The position numbers were made by a program, and so were the translations under genes. From NCBI RefSeq assembly GCF_900091495.1, contig NZ_LT607413.1, positions 7,378,501 through 7,442,500 of the forward strand: 64,000 nucleotides of DNA, in the 5' to 3' direction. The notes beneath the pieces are model-generated. The model saw nothing but the letters and a program-made list of their open reading frames with translations, did no database searches and was not told the DNA's origin. Shown piece after piece: positions 16,520 to 23,956 of this stretch (its first letter is position 1; every line of letters starts with the position of its first letter). The stretch comes from Micromonospora echinospora. GTDB taxonomy: Bacteria; Actinomycetota; Actinomycetes; Mycobacteriales; Micromonosporaceae.

Positions 16520-17314
16520 TCAGGGCTTGCCCGGTAACGGATGCAGCACGGTATCCAAGAAAGCCCGTGTGCGCTCGTGATCCGGATTGGTGAGAACCTT
16601 CGCCGGGTCACCCTCTTCTACGATACGTCCCAGGTCGCAGAAGACCACGCGATCCGCCACGCGGCGCGCGAAGCTCATCTCGTGCGTGACGAGCAGGATG
16701 GTCACGTCGGAGTCCGACGCCACAGCCGCGATCACGCTGAGCACCTCGCCGACGAGTTCGGGGTCCAACGCGGACGTCGGTTCGTCGAACAGGAGGATTT
16801 CCGGGTCCATGGCCAGGGCCCGGGCGATCGCGACGCGCTGCTGCTGCCCGCCCGACAACTGAGCGGGGTAGGCATGCTCCTTGTCCTCGAGTCCGACCCG
16901 ACACAGCAGGCCACGGGCCTCCTCCATCGCCGTACGCCGATCGACGCGCTGGGCGTACATCGGCCCCGACGCCACGTTCTCGATGGCGGTCATGTGCGGA
17001 AACAGATTGAATTGCTGGAACACGAAGCCCATCCGCTCGCCCGCCGCTCGGACGCGCTTCATGTCCAGCGCGCCCGGCTCGTCCCACATGACCTGCCCGT
17101 TGACCAGCACCTTGCCGGCCGTCGGCCGCTCCAGCCCCATCAGCAGGCGCAAGATGGTCGTCTTCCCGGAGCCGCTCCGACCGATGATGGCTACCTTCTC
17201 TCCGGGCGTGACCCGAAGATCGAACCCATCCAGTACGGAGACCGCACCGAATCGCTTGCCGACGCCGGCGAACTCGACGGCAAACGCGGGAACCGTCGGC
17301 GTGCCGGACTCCAT
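16520..17314 (-). CDS. Polar amino-acid/ectoine-type ABC transporter ATP-binding protein (EhuA-like)
   Basis: The ATPase subunit of an importer powers uptake through the two permeases encoded just upstream. The 264-residue form has Walker A GRSGSGKTT, the Q-loop in GFVFQQFNLFPHM, the ABC signature LSGGQQQR, Walker B LLFDEPTSALD and the switch His in LLVTHEMSFA. The PAAT-type sequence around NVASGPMYAQRV is closest to ectoine/hydroxyectoine EhuA. The open frame extends further, but I chose the ATG (MESGTPTVPAF) 13 bases after the permease stop, with GGGGTGA upstream. It is the last clear gene of the leftward operon. Confidence 0.85.
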   Translation of the reverse strand: MESGTPTVPAFAVEFAGVGKRFGAVSVLDGFDLRVTPGEKVAIIGRSGSGKTTILRLLMGLERPTAGKVLVNGQVMWDEPGALDMKRVRAAGERMGFVFQQFNLFPHMTAIENVASGPMYAQRVDRRTAMEEARGLLCRVGLEDKEHAYPAQLSGGQQQRVAIARALAMDPEILLFDEPTSALDPELVGEVLSVIAAVASDSDVTILLVTHEMSFARRVADRVVFCDLGRIVEEGDPAKVLTNPDHERTRAFLDTVLHPLPGKP

Positions 17315-17327
17315 CGCCGTCACCCCG

Positions 17328-17987
17328 TCAACGGTGCTGGGAGATTCGCCGCTCATAGATCCGGAGGAGGACACTCGCCGGATAACTGACGGCCAGGAAG
17401 AAGATTCCCACGAGGACGGTTGGCTCAAGATACGCAAGGTGGTCGCTCCCAATCTGTTGCGCTGCGCTCACCAGTTCGACAACGGTGATGGTCGATAACA
17501 GGGCCGTCGACTTGAAAATGATCAGGACCCAGTTGCCCTGAGCCGCCAGGATCGGCGGAATGGCCTGCGGCAGCACGACTTTGATCCAGATCTGCCGCCG
17601 CGGAATGCTGAGCGCGGTCGCGGCGTCCCACTGCCCGCGCGGCACAGCGTCGATACCGGCGCGGTAGGACTCGGCCGTGTAGGTCCCGAAGTGCACCCCC
17701 AGCGCGATGACGCCGGCGGTCAGGGCGGACAGCGTCAGTCCCAGCGTCGGGCCCACGTAGAAGATGAAGTACAGCTGTATCAGCGAGGGAGTGCGGCGAA
17801 TGAAGTTGGCCCCTAGGCCCACTAATCGCGCGAGGACGGAACGCGGGCCCCGGCGCTCGACGAGCGCGATCACCAGACCGAGCACCAGCGCGAGGACAGC
17901 GGAGAGCACTGTCGCCAGCAACGTCGTCACGAAGGCGTCCAGCAGCTGCGGCATCGAATCCCACGCGTACGTCCAATCCCAGCTCAT
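17328..17987 (-). CDS. ABC transporter permease, polar amino-acid/ectoine type (EhuD-like)
   Basis: A 219-residue membrane permease of the HisMQ type with about five hydrophobic segments and the EAA-like cytoplasmic loop ESYRAGIDAVPRGQWDAA, where the ATPase docks. The ATG start overlaps the stop of the preceding permease by four bases (ATGA), so the two are translationally coupled and probably form a heterodimeric channel. The C-terminal helix is followed by a short basic tail. Resemblance is to EhuD of the ectoine/hydroxyectoine importer. Confidence 0.85.
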   Translation of the reverse strand: MSWDWTYAWDSMPQLLDAFVTTLLATVLSAVLALVLGLVIALVERRGPRSVLARLVGLGANFIRRTPSLIQLYFIFYVGPTLGLTLSALTAGVIALGVHFGTYTAESYRAGIDAVPRGQWDAATALSIPRRQIWIKVVLPQAIPPILAAQGNWVLIIFKSTALLSTITVVELVSAAQQIGSDHLAYLEPTVLVGIFFLAVSYPASVLLRIYERRISQHR

Positions 17988-18682
17988 TGCCGATGAACCA
18001 CCTTGTCCAGCGCCGTCCCACGCCACCACGCCCCGTCCGGCCGGCTCCCGTCGTGGAAGCGATGGCGGCTGAACCTCCGCTCCAGGGACCTCACCGCGAT
18101 GTCGATGATCGAGGCCAGCACGAAGTACACGACCAGCACGAGCCCGTAGATCACAGCGGTGTTCCCCGTCGTCGCGCGCAGCTGTTGCGCGGTGAAGGTG
18201 ACATCCACCAGCGTCACGAGCGAGACGATGGCCGTGGTCTTCAGCAGGTCGATGAGCAACGTTCCGAGCGACGGCAGCATGATCTCCACCGCCTGTGTGA
18301 AGACGACCCGCCGGAACGTCTGCCATCGGGAGAAGTTGAGCGCGATGGCGGCTTCCCATTGACCGGCCGGAACAGCCAGAATCGCCCCGCGCACCACCTC
18401 AGCCCCGTAGGCGCCGCAGTTCACGCCGATCACCACCACGCTGGCATAGAAGGGCGACAGCGACACGCCCCACACCGGAAGCACGTAGTAGGCGATGTAC
18501 AGCTGAACGATCACCGGGATCCCGCGGAACACCTCGATGAAGCAGCCGGCAGCAGCCCGCACGATCATCCATCGCGAGAGCCGTCCAAATCCCGCGATGG
18601 CTGCCACCACAATGCAGAGCAGTGAACCCAGGAGGAACACCGCGACGGTCATTGGAACACCGGAAAGCAGTTCTTCGACCAT
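17984..18682 (-). CDS. ABC transporter permease, polar amino-acid/ectoine type (EhuC-like)
   Basis: A 232-residue inner-membrane permease with N-terminal VEELLSGVPMTVAVFL, about five transmembrane segments and the docking loop EVVRGAILAVPAGQWEAA. The pattern RGIPVIVQLYIAYYVLP is typical of the His/Glu/Arg/ectoine permease group. It starts 44 bases after the substrate-binding protein gene and overlaps the second permease at its end. The C-terminal 30 residues after the last helix are polar and rich in Arg, His and Trp. Confidence 0.85.
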   Translation of the reverse strand: MVEELLSGVPMTVAVFLLGSLLCIVVAAIAGFGRLSRWMIVRAAAGCFIEVFRGIPVIVQLYIAYYVLPVWGVSLSPFYASVVVIGVNCGAYGAEVVRGAILAVPAGQWEAAIALNFSRWQTFRRVVFTQAVEIMLPSLGTLLIDLLKTTAIVSLVTLVDVTFTAQQLRATTGNTAVIYGLVLVVYFVLASIIDIAVRSLERRFSRHRFHDGSRPDGAWWRGTALDKVVHRQ

Positions 18683-18726
18683 CGTCTAGTGAGCCCAACC
18701 CGATCGACCGGTCCCAGGCGGCTCCG

Positions 18727-19644
18727 TCACTCGGCGATGCGGCACTGCTCTTCCCACGTGAGCTTGTCCACGCCCTCGAAGGCGTCCGCCGGCGCGTTCC
18801 ATTTCTGGTAGATCGGGGTCAGGACGCCCTCCGCCTGCGCCTTCCTCAGCTCGTCGTTGAACACCTTCCGCAGATCCGTCGCGTTCTTGGCGAAGCCGAT
18901 CGCGCCGCTGAACTTCGCCGTCGGCAGCGGAACGAGGTCCAGATCGCCCGACAGCGACTCCTGCTTCACGAGATACCCGAGCGCGATCGCGTCGCTCGCC
19001 GACACCTCGACGCGTCCGGCCTTCATTCCTTCGAGGATCGACGGCAGGTCCGGGAAGATTACCTGCCGGTTTGCGGGGACCCCCAGCTGCTTCAGCTGGG
19101 TGGCCCCGGCCGAGCCCGCGACAGTGCCGACTTTTGCGTCGGACTTGGCGACCTCCTCTATCGTCCGGAAGTTGCCGGGGTTGCCGTGCGGCACCACCAG
19201 CGCATCGCCGTACCGGAGGACCGGATGACTGAACTGGATGGCCTTGCACCGCGCGGCCGTAATGTAGAGCCCGGGCAGGGCCAGGTCGACGCGCCCGGCC
19301 TGCAGACCCGGAATGATGCCGTCGAAGCTCGTCAGGACGGGCTCGAACCTTTCGACGCCCAGACGCTTGAGAACGACCTCGGCCACCTCCGGCAGGATGC
19401 CGATCGCCTTGCCGCCTTCGACACCGCTGGACGGCGGACCCGCGGTCACACCGAACTTCGCGCCGTCCGACCGCAACCGCTCGATGGACGTACCGCCCTC
19501 GCCGCTGGCGCTGCCACCACCACAGGCAGCCAACAGCGGTGACGCCACCGCGGCTGCCGTCACGCCGAGCCCGCCCCGCAGCAGATGACGCCGCGCCACT
19601 CGGTTCGCCCGCTCCAGCCTCACGTCGTCCCTCTTCCCATTCAT
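18727..19644 (-). CDS. ABC transporter substrate-binding lipoprotein (EhuB-like)
   Basis: This extracellular solute-binding protein, about 305 residues from the chosen ATG (behind GGGGAG), belongs to SBP family 3. Its N-terminus has a twin-arginine stretch (RRHLLRGG), a hydrophobic segment and a lipobox LAAC, so export by Tat and anchoring as a lipoprotein are likely. The mature part contains GKAIGILPEVAEVVLKRLG and FDGIIPGLQAGRVDLAL, typical of polar amino-acid binding proteins, with ectoine-binding EhuB the nearest by eye. The ligand is unknown; a guanidino or cyclic amidine amino acid would fit the cluster. It follows the DegT aminotransferase gene by about 90 bases. Confidence 0.83.
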   Translation of the reverse strand: MNGKRDDVRLERANRVARRHLLRGGLGVTAAAVASPLLAACGGGSASGEGGTSIERLRSDGAKFGVTAGPPSSGVEGGKAIGILPEVAEVVLKRLGVERFEPVLTSFDGIIPGLQAGRVDLALPGLYITAARCKAIQFSHPVLRYGDALVVPHGNPGNFRTIEEVAKSDAKVGTVAGSAGATQLKQLGVPANRQVIFPDLPSILEGMKAGRVEVSASDAIALGYLVKQESLSGDLDLVPLPTAKFSGAIGFAKNATDLRKVFNDELRKAQAEGVLTPIYQKWNAPADAFEGVDKLTWEEQCRIAE

Positions 19645-19735
19645 AGGTCTCCCCGCCCCACGTTCGAGTTCCTTGAATGCGGTGAACATCGCTGAACCAT
19701 CCACCTCGCCCGATCAGCGGGCAGCTGAGCCAGCC

Positions 19736-21040
19736 TCACCCGTTTCCGCTGCCGCTGCCGCCGTCGCCGTCGCCGTCGCCCGGATCGTCCGCCAGCAGGT
19801 CTTCGTACGCGTCCGCCACCTTGCGATAAGCCTCGACGTATCGGTCGATGACAGCTTTGTCGAAGCGCTTGAAGGGCGGCACGCCGAACGCCTTGACGCG
19901 TTCGGCGTTCGGCAGCGGACCGGCCGCCGGTCGGGCGTCGACAGTCGCCCAGCGCTCCTCGTCCAGCACGTCGGTGCCAAACAGCGGGTGCCGGTGCAGC
20001 GGTTCGCGGATGATGTTCCGGGCGTGGGAGGGGAAGCCCTCGGCGCGGATCGCGCGCATGAAACCGTTCGCCGACAGCCCCTGCGCGGCCTCGGCCCGAT
20101 AGATGCCGTGCGGCTGATACCACGCGCCCATGGTCCTGTCGCCCTTCGGCGGCCGGTGGGCGAGCAGGAACGGAATCCCGGTCAGGCCGTCCCAGAAATA
20201 CTGCATGGCCTGCTCGACTTCAGCCATCCGCTCGTCCAGGGAGGTCAGCTGCTCCCGGGCCAGGGCCGCGCTGACCGGATGCAGGCGCGAGGTCACGCCG
20301 CCCATCGGCAGGCCCTCGAACTGCAACAGCGCCGGATCCGACACCTCCGCGGAATTCAACCGGAAGTTCTGGCCCCAGGCGAGAACCCGCTCGAAGACCT
20401 CCCGGTGCGGCGTCACGACGATTCCGCCCTCGCCGGCGGCGATGGGCTTGCCGTGGAATGAGAACGCGGCCACGTCGCCGAGCGCTCCGGTGCGGACACC
20501 TCGGTACGTGGATCCGTGCGCGTGCGAGGCGTCCTCGACGATCGCGACACCGCGGGCGTCCGCGAGTTCACGGAGCTCGGCCATGTCGGCCGGGTGACCG
20601 AGCAGGTGGACCGCGACGACAGCCCGGGTACGGCTGGTGATCTTTCGTGCGACGTCCGCGGGATCGAGAGTCAGGGTCGTCGGCTGGATGTCGGCGAACA
20701 CCACCCGGGCGCCCAGGCTCTGGGCGGGCACGGCGGAAGCCCAGTAGGTCGTCGCCGGGACGATGACCTCCGTGTCTCGGCGTACCCCCACCGCCCAGAG
20801 CGCGGCCAGCACCGCGGAGGTGCCGTTCGTCTGGCCGACGGCGTACTCGGCACCGCAGTAATCGGCGAACTCCCGCTCGAACGCGGCGACCTCGCCGGAC
20901 CCATCAAGGTTGCGGCTGCGCAACACTCCCAGCACTCGCGCTTCGGAAGCGCCGTCCATTATGGGCCAGCGGAAGACCGTGCTGTCCAGGTCCGTGACGA
21001 CGCTCGGCTCACCCCCTCGGATGGCCAGGGTCTGCGACAT
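19736..21040 (-). CDS. DegT/DnrJ/EryC1-family aminotransferase (sugar or cyclitol)
   Basis: A PLP aminotransferase of about 434 residues that would convert a keto-sugar or keto-cyclitol to the amine, normally with glutamine or glutamate as donor. Motifs include the TNGTSAV phosphate-binding turn (71-77), cofactor aspartate in VEDASHAHG (168-176) and Schiff-base Lys198 in FSFHGKPIAAGEGG. The N-terminus LAIRGGEPSV is characteristic of the StsC/BtrR (scyllo-inosose) and AHBA-synthase branch. The C-terminus ends in an unusual Gly/Asp/Ser tail (DPGDGDGDGGSGSG). I chose the internal ATG behind GGAG rather than the first ATG of the frame. It heads the operon with the ABC importer and probably works with the Gfo/Idh dehydrogenase at 22.6 kb. 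Confidence 0.85.
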   Translation of the reverse strand: MSQTLAIRGGEPSVVTDLDSTVFRWPIMDGASEARVLGVLRSRNLDGSGEVAAFEREFADYCGAEYAVGQTNGTSAVLAALWAVGVRRDTEVIVPATTYWASAVPAQSLGARVVFADIQPTTLTLDPADVARKITSRTRAVVAVHLLGHPADMAELRELADARGVAIVEDASHAHGSTYRGVRTGALGDVAAFSFHGKPIAAGEGGIVVTPHREVFERVLAWGQNFRLNSAEVSDPALLQFEGLPMGGVTSRLHPVSAALAREQLTSLDERMAEVEQAMQYFWDGLTGIPFLLAHRPPKGDRTMGAWYQPHGIYRAEAAQGLSANGFMRAIRAEGFPSHARNIIREPLHRHPLFGTDVLDEERWATVDARPAAGPLPNAERVKAFGVPPFKRFDKAVIDRYVEAYRKVADAYEDLLADDPGDGDGDGGSGSGNG

Positions 21041-21636
21041 GCGAACCACTCCACTTCGTCTCATCGCCGGCAGTGTCGCCGGGAGGCAGGCAGTCGCAGG
21101 CCGAGGCCATGGGGTGCATCAGGAAGCAGGCGGCGGCCCCGCCACGGCCGGCGCACGGGACGGCGGGTGGTGTCGTCGCTCTGCCGAACGCCGGCCCGCC
21201 GACAATGGCCGTCTCGCTACTACGGCGCAGGTCGACATGCATTTTGATCAGGACGTGTGCGCGACACTCCTGAACCGATACGGCTACCGCCATCCGCATG
21301 CTCCCCCGCATTGTCGCCAACGGCCTGACCGAGGCCAATCTACATCGATCACCGAAGATGCAACATGGTTTCCGCGCGCGGATTTCGATCATCATCCGAG
21401 CAGCCGCACTCGGCAAGACTTTGATCTTGAGTCAGGCGAACCCGGTGAAGTCCTGTCAGGATTGATCGTGGCTGGTATGGTGGCCCGGTGCTGGACGGAG
21501 CCGCGAAGCCGGAGGTGCCGCCGGACGGAGGTCGCATGGCGACCGACGCACCGGGAACGGACGGAAGGAACCGTGACACGGCCGCGAGCAAGCAAGCGAA
21601 CATTGGGGTTGCACAGGGGCGGTCGCGGGGACTTGG
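21041..21636. promoter_or_regulatory. Divergent intergenic region, aminotransferase operon versus sulfotransferase
   Basis: About 600 bases between two divergent units. Promoters for both should lie here. Apart from the small plus-strand frame at its right end I see no convincing gene; the many longer frames have unlikely composition. No clear operator was found. Confidence 0.4.
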
Positions 21637-21640
21637 ATGA
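21488..21640 (+). CDS. Possible 50-residue leader ORF coupled to the sulfotransferase gene
   Basis: A GTG-started frame encodes a polar, Gly/Asp/Arg-rich peptide (VLDGAAKPEVPPDGGRMA onward) whose TGA overlaps the sulfotransferase ATG in the arrangement ATGA. An internal ATG preceded by GGAGG gives a shorter 34-residue version. The overlap is what one expects of translational coupling, but the peptide has no recognisable motif. It may be a chance open frame. Confidence 0.25.
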   Translation: MLDGAAKPEVPPDGGRMATDAPGTDGRNRDTAASKQANIGVAQGRSRGLG

Positions 21641-22602
21641 TCGCCATGCCTCCCCCCTCACCAGTCTTCGTCGCGGGCACGGGTCGTTCAGGAACGTCAC
21701 TGATCGCCGACGTAATTGGCGAACACCCGCAGTTTTACCGGATTCCCATGGAAACACGATTCCTCGTCGATCCGGGTGGCCTCCGGGACCTGGCGGACGC
21801 GCTCACCTGTCGCTACGACCCCCTCGCCGGCGAGGATGCCCTGCACAGGCTGAGCGACATCCTCACGGCAGGGGTGCCCGGCAGGCGCGACGATCGCGGT
21901 AAGACCGTCCCCGAGATTGTTGGCGAGCAGCGCTATCGGGACGCGGTGGAACGGCTCTGGCCGCAGCTGATCGCCTGCGTATTCGACGAGTTCGCACCCG
22001 CGGAGTGGTTCGGGAACGCCGACCGGCCCACGGGGCCGTTCGATCCGCGGAGCCGCCGGCGGGTCATTCCGAAGCATTTCACTGATCGGCGCGAATTGCT
22101 CGGGATCCTCCGTGGACTCATCGACACGATGTTCGCTGGAGCGGCCGCCGACGCGGGCAAGCCTACGTGGTGCGAGAAGACACCCTTCAACCTTCTCTAC
22201 ATGGACTTCCTGTGGGAACTCGTACCCGAGGCCACCATTGTCCACATCAAGCGTCATCCGGTCTCGGCGATCGCGTCCTTCGTCGCCCAGCCGTGGGCAC
22301 CGCCCACGGTTGACGGTGCCCTTGCGTACGTCAAGCCGATCTACGACCAGTGGCTTTCCTGGAAGGAGACGGCCGACCTGGCGGGCAGACGGTATGTCGA
22401 GGTGAGGGCAGAGGATCTTGCGGCCGACTGGCCCGGGCAACGGGCCGCCCTGTTCGAACGGCTCGGCGTCGACGACGTCGCGACACCGTCGTTTTTTAGA
22501 TCACAGGAACTGAGCAATCGCGAGAACGACTTCGACCACGCGACCCGCAAGTTGGTCGAGCGGGCACTCGGCGATGTCATCCCGGCTATGGGATATGCAT
22601 AG
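21637..22602 (+). CDS. PAPS-dependent sulfotransferase family protein
   Basis: The 321-residue protein begins with FVAGTGRSGTSLIADVI (11-27), the P-loop-like 5'-phosphosulfate binding motif of sulfotransferases. Further in it has EKTPFNLLYMDFL and VHIKRHPVSAIASF, which match the 3'-phosphate-binding region (RxPxxxxxS). These enzymes transfer sulfate from PAPS to a hydroxyl or amine, or in some pathways only use the fold for an activation step. The start is ATG at the end of the small upstream frame, with GGGGAC before it. It is followed 8 bases later by the Gfo/Idh gene, so the two form a rightward operon. No PAPS-synthesis genes are near; the cell supply would serve. Confidence 0.8.
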   Translation: MIAMPPPSPVFVAGTGRSGTSLIADVIGEHPQFYRIPMETRFLVDPGGLRDLADALTCRYDPLAGEDALHRLSDILTAGVPGRRDDRGKTVPEIVGEQRYRDAVERLWPQLIACVFDEFAPAEWFGNADRPTGPFDPRSRRRVIPKHFTDRRELLGILRGLIDTMFAGAAADAGKPTWCEKTPFNLLYMDFLWELVPEATIVHIKRHPVSAIASFVAQPWAPPTVDGALAYVKPIYDQWLSWKETADLAGRRYVEVRAEDLAADWPGQRAALFERLGVDDVATPSFFRSQELSNRENDFDHATRKLVERALGDVIPAMGYA

Positions 22603-22610
22603 GAGACGAC

Positions 22611-23717
22611 ATGGCAGGCCCGTTAAACATCGGCGTCGTGGGCGCCGGCAACATCAGCGGCGAATATCTCGAAACGCTGACGAGAATGCCGAACGTGCAT
22701 GTCGCGCAGGTGGCGACCCGCGATGTCCGACAAGCTCAGGAGGCCGTCGCCCCGTTCCCGGGGACACGGGCGACCAGCCTCTCGCAGCTGTACGGCTCGG
22801 ACGAGGTGGGCCTCGTCCTCAACCTCACCACGCCGGAGGCGCACCTGGAGGTCTCACTGGCCGCGATCGCTGCGGGCAAGCACATCTACGGGGAAAAGCC
22901 GCTCGCCATGACCACCGAGGAAGCCCGTTCGATACTCGCCAGAGCGTCCGCCGCCGGGGTACGGGTCGGCTGCGCACCGGACACCGTCCTGGGAGTCGGT
23001 ATCCAGACGGCGCGGATGTGTGTGGACAGTGGGGACATCGGTACCCCGATCGCGGCGACCGCGTTCATGACCACGCCGGGGCACGAACGATGGCACCCCG
23101 ACCCGGAGTTCTACTACCGGGCCGGGGGCGGCCCGCTGTTCGACATGGGCCCGTACTACCTGTCCGCCCTGGTTCTCCTGCTCGGTCCGGTGCGACGCGT
23201 CTCCGGCCTGTCGTCCAAGCCGCGAGACACGCGCACGATCGGCAGCGGCCCCCGGGCCGGTACGACGTTCGTGGTGGACGTGGCAACCCACGTCACCGGG
23301 GTGCTGGAGCACGAGGGCGGAGCGCTGTCCACCATCATGATGAGCTTCGACGTATGGGCGAGCAAGCTTCCCCGGATCGAGGTGTACGGCACCGAAGGCA
23401 CGTTGATGGTGCCCGATCCGGGTACCTTCGCCGTCGACGTCCACATCTGCCGCGCTGGCGACCCGACCTGGCACAGGCCGCCGGTTCTCGGCGGCTGTTC
23501 CGGCGCGGCCCGGGGCATCGGCGTCGCCGACATGGCACATGCAATAGCGGCGGGCACGGCGCACCGGGCGAGTGCCGAACTCGCGTATCACGTGCTCGAC
23601 GTCATGGAATCACTGCTGACGGCGGCGGAATCCGACCGCAGCCGCCGGGTGGACAGCAGCTTCGAGCGCCCGGCCCCGGTGCCCGCCGGTACGCCGGACC
23701 TCCTCTACGCGGGATGA
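22611..23717 (+). CDS. Gfo/Idh/MocA-family NAD(P)-dependent oxidoreductase
   Basis: A 368-residue dehydrogenase with an N-terminal Rossmann fold (VVGAGNISGEYLETL, about 6-20) and the family signature GEKPLAMT, whose Lys is catalytic. The C-terminal alpha/beta domain contains GGPLFDMGPYYLSAL (about 166-180), with the usual D and Y/H positions. Members oxidise a hydroxyl of inositols or sugars, for example inositol 2-dehydrogenase and StrI. Paired with the DegT aminotransferase it could make an aminocyclitol or amino sugar: oxidation to the ketone, then transamination. The start has a perfect AGGAGA ribosome-binding site. It is the last gene of the cluster on this side; sbcC converges on it. 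Confidence 0.85.
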   Translation: MAGPLNIGVVGAGNISGEYLETLTRMPNVHVAQVATRDVRQAQEAVAPFPGTRATSLSQLYGSDEVGLVLNLTTPEAHLEVSLAAIAAGKHIYGEKPLAMTTEEARSILARASAAGVRVGCAPDTVLGVGIQTARMCVDSGDIGTPIAATAFMTTPGHERWHPDPEFYYRAGGGPLFDMGPYYLSALVLLLGPVRRVSGLSSKPRDTRTIGSGPRAGTTFVVDVATHVTGVLEHEGGALSTIMMSFDVWASKLPRIEVYGTEGTLMVPDPGTFAVDVHICRAGDPTWHRPPVLGGCSGAARGIGVADMAHAIAAGTAHRASAELAYHVLDVMESLLTAAESDRSRRVDSSFERPAPVPAGTPDLLYAG

Positions 23718-23956
23718 GACCTGGACTCCTCAACCCCCAGTAGTCCGGTGGCCCAGCGGCATGCTCACGCATGTTTGCCCAGGTCGCGTAAAGCATAAAC
23801 CGGCCGAGTAAAGGGGTCGTAGCACCACTGCTTCGACAAGCACCGACCAGCTCCTGCCGACAAGCAGCGCGCAGCGACTTGCCTCCCGCCTCTCGACCGA
23901 ACTGTTGAAACTGGTGGCCGGCCGCGACTGGGCGGAACAGCGTCCCAGCGATGATC

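Noticed and set aside
5753..19644. Ectoine biosynthesis locus
   Set aside because: Only EctB-like and Ehu-like genes are seen; ectA, ectC and ectD are missing.
1..23717. Saxitoxin-like pathway
   Set aside because: Amidinotransferase, carbamoyltransferase and sulfotransferase are shared in type, but no SxtA polyketide-like protein or Rieske oxygenases are present.
23718..23956. Possible minus-strand coding between the Gfo/Idh gene and sbcC
   Set aside because: A frame is open past the sbcC stop but has no start signal or recognisable motif.
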